DNA from: Tissierellia bacterium
Lineage (GTDB): Bacteria > Bacillota > Clostridia > Tissierellales > Tepidimicrobiaceae
Direction of reading: 5' to 3'
DNA: 47,487 nucleotides
Assembly (NCBI GenBank): GCA_012728595.1
Contig: JAAYEU010000006.1
Span: 1-47,487 of the forward strand
Positions 46,493 to 47,487 of the stretch are shown here, in pieces (within the stretch, counting starts at the first letter, position 1; the number at the start of each line of letters is the position of its first letter). The notes below the pieces were generated by a model that was not told the DNA's origin, did not search any database, and saw only the letters and a program-made list of their open reading frames with translations. Position numbers and translations under genes: made by a program.

Positions 46493-47176
46493 GTGAAAAG
46501 GTATTTAAGAAATATGGAAGCCATAACAGCAGAAGAGATGGAGTTATTAAAAAAAAGTAGGGTTTGTGTTGTAGGTTGTGGGGGCCTTGGAGGCTATATT
46601 ATCGAAATGTTAGCTAGGGTTGGAGTCGGTTACATTAAGGCTATCGATGGAGATGTGTTTGATGAAACAAATTTAAATAGGCAATTGGTAAGCCATAGTC
46701 AAAATATTGGTAAAAGTAAAGTTGTAGAAACTAAAAGGAGAATAGAACTTGTAAACCCTTATATATGTATCGAAGCTATTGATACTATGCTCGATAAATC
46801 CAATGTCTTATCACTCCTTAAAGATCATGACGTAATAGTTGATGCCCTTGATAATTTTAAAACTAGAAAAATCATTCAGGATAGTTCAAAAAAATTAAAC
46901 ATACCAATGATCCACGGCGCCATAGGAGGATTTTACGGGCAGGTAACAACAATATTTCCTAATGACAATACTTTAGACTTCCTTTATCCTGAAGGGAATA
47001 AAGTAGACAAGGGCATAGAAAAAGAATTAGGTAATCCATCTTTTACTCCACCATTAATAGCAGCAATACAGGTGGCCGAAGTAATTAAAGTTTTAATTAA
47101 AAGAGGAGAGCTATTAAGGAAAAAAGTCTTGTTGATAGATTTATTAAATAATAGTTACGATATCATTGAACTCTAA
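46493..47176 (+). CDS. ThiF/MoeB/HesA-family E1-like adenylyltransferase
   Basis: 227-residue single-domain E1-like enzyme expected to adenylate the C-terminus of a ubiquitin-like sulfur carrier. Nucleotide-binding features are present: RVCVVGCGGLGGYIIEMLAR (GxGGxG), DGDVFDETNLNRQL and VDALDNFKTR. The paired CxxC zinc motifs of MoeB are absent: the only Cys residues lie near the N-terminal glycine loop and in PYICIEA. The sequence around GNPSFTPPLIAAIQ replaces the usual GVLGP-type segment. The GTG start follows GGAGATGATA. No carrier (MoaD/ThiS) gene is visible, so the pathway (molybdopterin, tungstopterin, thiamine or other) is open. Confidence 0.87.
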   Translation: MKRYLRNMEAITAEEMELLKKSRVCVVGCGGLGGYIIEMLARVGVGYIKAIDGDVFDETNLNRQLVSHSQNIGKSKVVETKRRIELVNPYICIEAIDTMLDKSNVLSLLKDHDVIVDALDNFKTRKIIQDSSKKLNIPMIHGAIGGFYGQVTTIFPNDNTLDFLYPEGNKVDKGIEKELGNPSFTPPLIAAIQVAEVIKVLIKRGELLRKKVLLIDLLNNSYDIIEL

Positions 47177-47487
47177 TTGCCATTATTTTTATAAATTCTT
47201 TTAAACCAAATTACAACAATAACTTAAGTAAGCTCAACAATGGTCGACATAATTTAATTATGTAAACATCGATTCTTAATTAACTATAAAATAATGAAAT
47301 TTTATCTTTTTATTAGAGATTCAATACAATTAATCTAGCCACCAATACGTTTTAGGTCTAAATCGGGCTATGGAGTCGCTATTGAGTCTTAACCATACAA
47401 TTAGTCAGAAATTTGTTCTTAATCGCTTATAAGGCAATTATGGAGGTTGATTTTTATGAAGTTATAGAATTTTTCATATATGCTCAA
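47177..47487 (+). other. Non-coding tail of the window with a three-codon ORF
   Basis: 311 bases without a recognised gene. The sequence is AT-rich with no convincing terminator, tRNA or riboswitch. Near the right edge GGAGG (47442-47446) is followed, 9 bases later, by ATG AAG TTA TAG (47456-47467): a well-placed start codon with a stop after three codons. It may be a leader peptide or the interrupted start of a gene beyond the window. Confidence 0.5.

Noticed and set aside
47177-47487. Possible riboswitch in the right-hand tail
   Set aside because: No conserved core of a known riboswitch class or stable multi-stem fold could be recognised by eye.
1-47487. CRISPR arrays, tRNAs, rRNAs, insertion sequences or prophage
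   Set aside because: No regularly spaced repeats, cloverleaf sequences, transposase or phage structural proteins were seen.

Overview
The window is an AT-rich, plus-strand-only stretch of a Firmicutes chromosome. The organism looks like a motile, spore-forming member of the Clostridia, and gene order and protein style suggest the Tissierellales; that placement is inference. Evidence includes the Bacillus/Clostridium-type order rpsB-tsf-pyrH-frr-uppS-cdsA-rseP-ispG-polC, then rimP-nusA-rnpM-infB-rbfA-nrnA-truB-ribF-rpsO-pnp, then a ylxY-like deacetylase, mlpA, ymxH, tepA-like clpP, ftsK/spoIIIE, rimO, pgsA, cinA, recA, rny and spoVS. Strong Shine-Dalgarno sequences, frequent TTG/GTG starts, PolC and a GAAC-N4-GTTC SOS box also point to Firmicutes.

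Layout. (1) 1-6453: end of a motility/chemotaxis operon: cheA (5' end cut by the window), cheW, cheC, cheD, the motility sigma factor, a FapA-family (DUF342) protein and two small proteins. (2) 6541-9450: translation and nucleotide block rpsB, tsf, pyrH, frr, with a strong promoter, a leader hairpin, a four-codon leader ORF and several intergenic hairpins. (3) 9502-18087: isoprenoid, phospholipid and membrane-protease genes, an MgtC-like protein and PolC; dxr, usually between cdsA and rseP, is absent. (4) 18084-28049: rimP-nusA-infB operon with its own promoter and leader hairpin, ribF interrupted by an in-frame TGA, and rpsO-pnp. (5) 28145-37107: cell-envelope, protease, chromosome-translocase, tRNA/ribosome-modification and lipid genes. 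(6) 37126-41778: SOS-controlled recA followed by an Mre11/Rad50-like module in which the ATPase is split over separate genes and the nuclease gene carries an in-frame TAA. (7) 41862-47487: rny (apparent ATT start), spoVS (candidate sigma-H promoter), a PHP phosphoesterase, a PadR regulator, an aminotransferase, a stand-alone ThiF/HesA-type E1 enzyme and a non-coding tail.

Most of the window is conserved housekeeping DNA. Its most unusual part is the split Rad50-like module after recA (38315-41666). A second theme is a set of single-base lesions in otherwise intact, conserved genes: ribF TGA, metallophosphoesterase TAA, rny ATT start, and possibly a TAG at the right edge. Each can be explained by one G-to-T change. 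They could be assembly errors or real mutations, and reads are needed to decide.

No tRNA, rRNA, CRISPR array, insertion sequence or prophage was recognised.
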